Source: Spirochaetaceae bacterium
GTDB taxonomy: Bacteria > Spirochaetota > Spirochaetia > Treponematales > Treponemataceae
Length of the DNA: 5,478 bases
Direction of reading: 5' to 3'
NCBI GenBank assembly: GCA_017382775.1
Contig: JAFNZQ010000104.1
Span: 1-5,478 of the forward strand
Shown here: in pieces, positions 5,230 to 5,478 of the stretch
Layout: every line of letters begins with the position of its first letter
How positions within the stretch are numbered: the first letter of the stretch is position 1
Notes under the pieces: generated by a model
What the model saw: only the letters and a program-made list of their open reading frames with translations
Database searches by the model: none
Told to the model about the DNA's origin: nothing
Program-made: the position numbers and the translations under genes

Positions 5230-5478
5230 TTATTCACCTACCACATTGGCCATTTTGCGCTGAATAACCGCAGCACGTTCCGCCGGCATTAAGGAAAGCC
5301 AGTATGCCACCATGGATGAGGTTCCCGTTTGGGTTGCGATTTCTTCCGTTTTGCGTAAAATATCAATTACGTCCTGATCGTCCATGGCCACCAAAATTGC
5401 CACAGCGTTTTGAGGTGCCATTCCCGTTAAATTTTTTACGTTCTGTGCCACGTTGGCATCACGGTTGGCGTATTGTTC
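5230..5478 (-). CDS. flbB: C-terminal part of FlbB-like flagellar collar protein (5' end missing at window edge)
   Basis: The reading frame is open to the right edge, so only the last 82 residues are seen. The GTG at 5451 is read as an internal Val, not a start. The visible part is one MotE/MgtE-N-like helical domain: LTGMAPQNAVAILVAMDDQDVIDILRK, then a loop with TGTSSMVAYW, then LSLMPAERAAVIQRKM. The paired 'M.P..A..I...M' and 'LMPAERAAVI' repeats are typical of the C-terminus of spirochaete FlbB and of MotE. FlbB is known in spirochaetes as a coiled-coil, inner-membrane-anchored protein at the base of the periplasmic flagellar collar. Alternatives are another MotE-like chaperone or a protein with an MgtE N-domain. 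The missing N-terminal membrane segment and coiled coil would decide. It is followed after 2 bp by the GerMN gene. Confidence 0.65.
   Translation of the reverse strand, partial: EQYANRDANVAQNVKNLTGMAPQNAVAILVAMDDQDVIDILRKTEEIATQTGTSSMVAYWLSLMPAERAAVIQRKMANVVGE
5234..5239 (-). promoter_or_regulatory. Ribosome binding site deciding the GerMN-protein start
   Basis: Read on the - strand, AGGTGA lies within the last codons of the flbB-like gene, and its GGTG core is 7 nt before the GTG at 5227. It supports this GTG over the ATG at 5197 and implies reinitiation or coupling after the TAA stop at 5232-5230. Confidence 0.6.

Noticed and set aside
4608..5267. Long open frame (219 codons) on the + strand opposite the GerMN gene
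   Set aside because: Its translation is low-complexity and family-less, with Ser/Thr runs mirroring the acidic and proline codons of the - strand gene. The - strand product has a membrane anchor, a clear GerMN domain and a ribosome site.
5449..5451. GTG as a possible start of a 73-residue protein on the - strand
   Set aside because: The frame continues open to the window edge, and the seen domain is normally the C-terminus of a longer protein. No ribosome site is evident before it.

Overview
The window is compact bacterial chromosome with moderate G+C. No tRNA, rRNA, CRISPR array, insertion sequence or prophage signature is visible. A treponeme-like spirochaete is the most likely source. The right end encodes a short MotE/MgtE-N-like domain of the kind found at the C-terminus of the spirochaete periplasmic flagellar collar protein FlbB, directly followed by a membrane-anchored GerMN-domain protein. 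The glycogen synthase and HolA proteins also look treponemal. This assignment is inference from remembered protein families, not from a search.

Layout: on the + strand, a glycogen synthase gene cut by the left edge (2-1396) is followed after 13 bp by cytidine deaminase (1410-1811). A 92-bp gap holding a strong hairpin (1847-1883) leads to a stand-alone biotin-protein ligase (1904-2707). An 83-bp gap then carries a near-consensus sigma70-type promoter (2756-2784) whose predicted start point is the first base of the lexA GTG codon. lexA (2791-3405) overlaps holA, the DNA polymerase III delta subunit gene (3405-4415), by one base. On the - strand, converging on holA with only 5 bp between stop codons, are the GerMN protein gene (5227-4421) and, 2 bp upstream of it, the 3' end of an flbB-like gene cut by the right edge (5478-5230).

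How the genes relate: glgA (storage polysaccharide), cdd (pyrimidine salvage) and birA (protein biotinylation) are housekeeping genes that share direction but no pathway. lexA-holA is a convincing two-gene unit joining the DNA-damage repressor to the replicative clamp loader. The flbB-gerMN pair is a probable envelope/flagellar-motor unit.

The most interesting region is the lexA control region. It combines an extended -10 promoter, no Shine-Dalgarno sequence, a predicted leaderless GTG start, and a long imperfect dyad (2751-2764 / 2787-2799) whose arms cover the -35 box and the start codon. It does not match the classical LexA boxes I know, so it is a candidate lineage-specific operator. I see no evidence for a wholly new multi-gene system.
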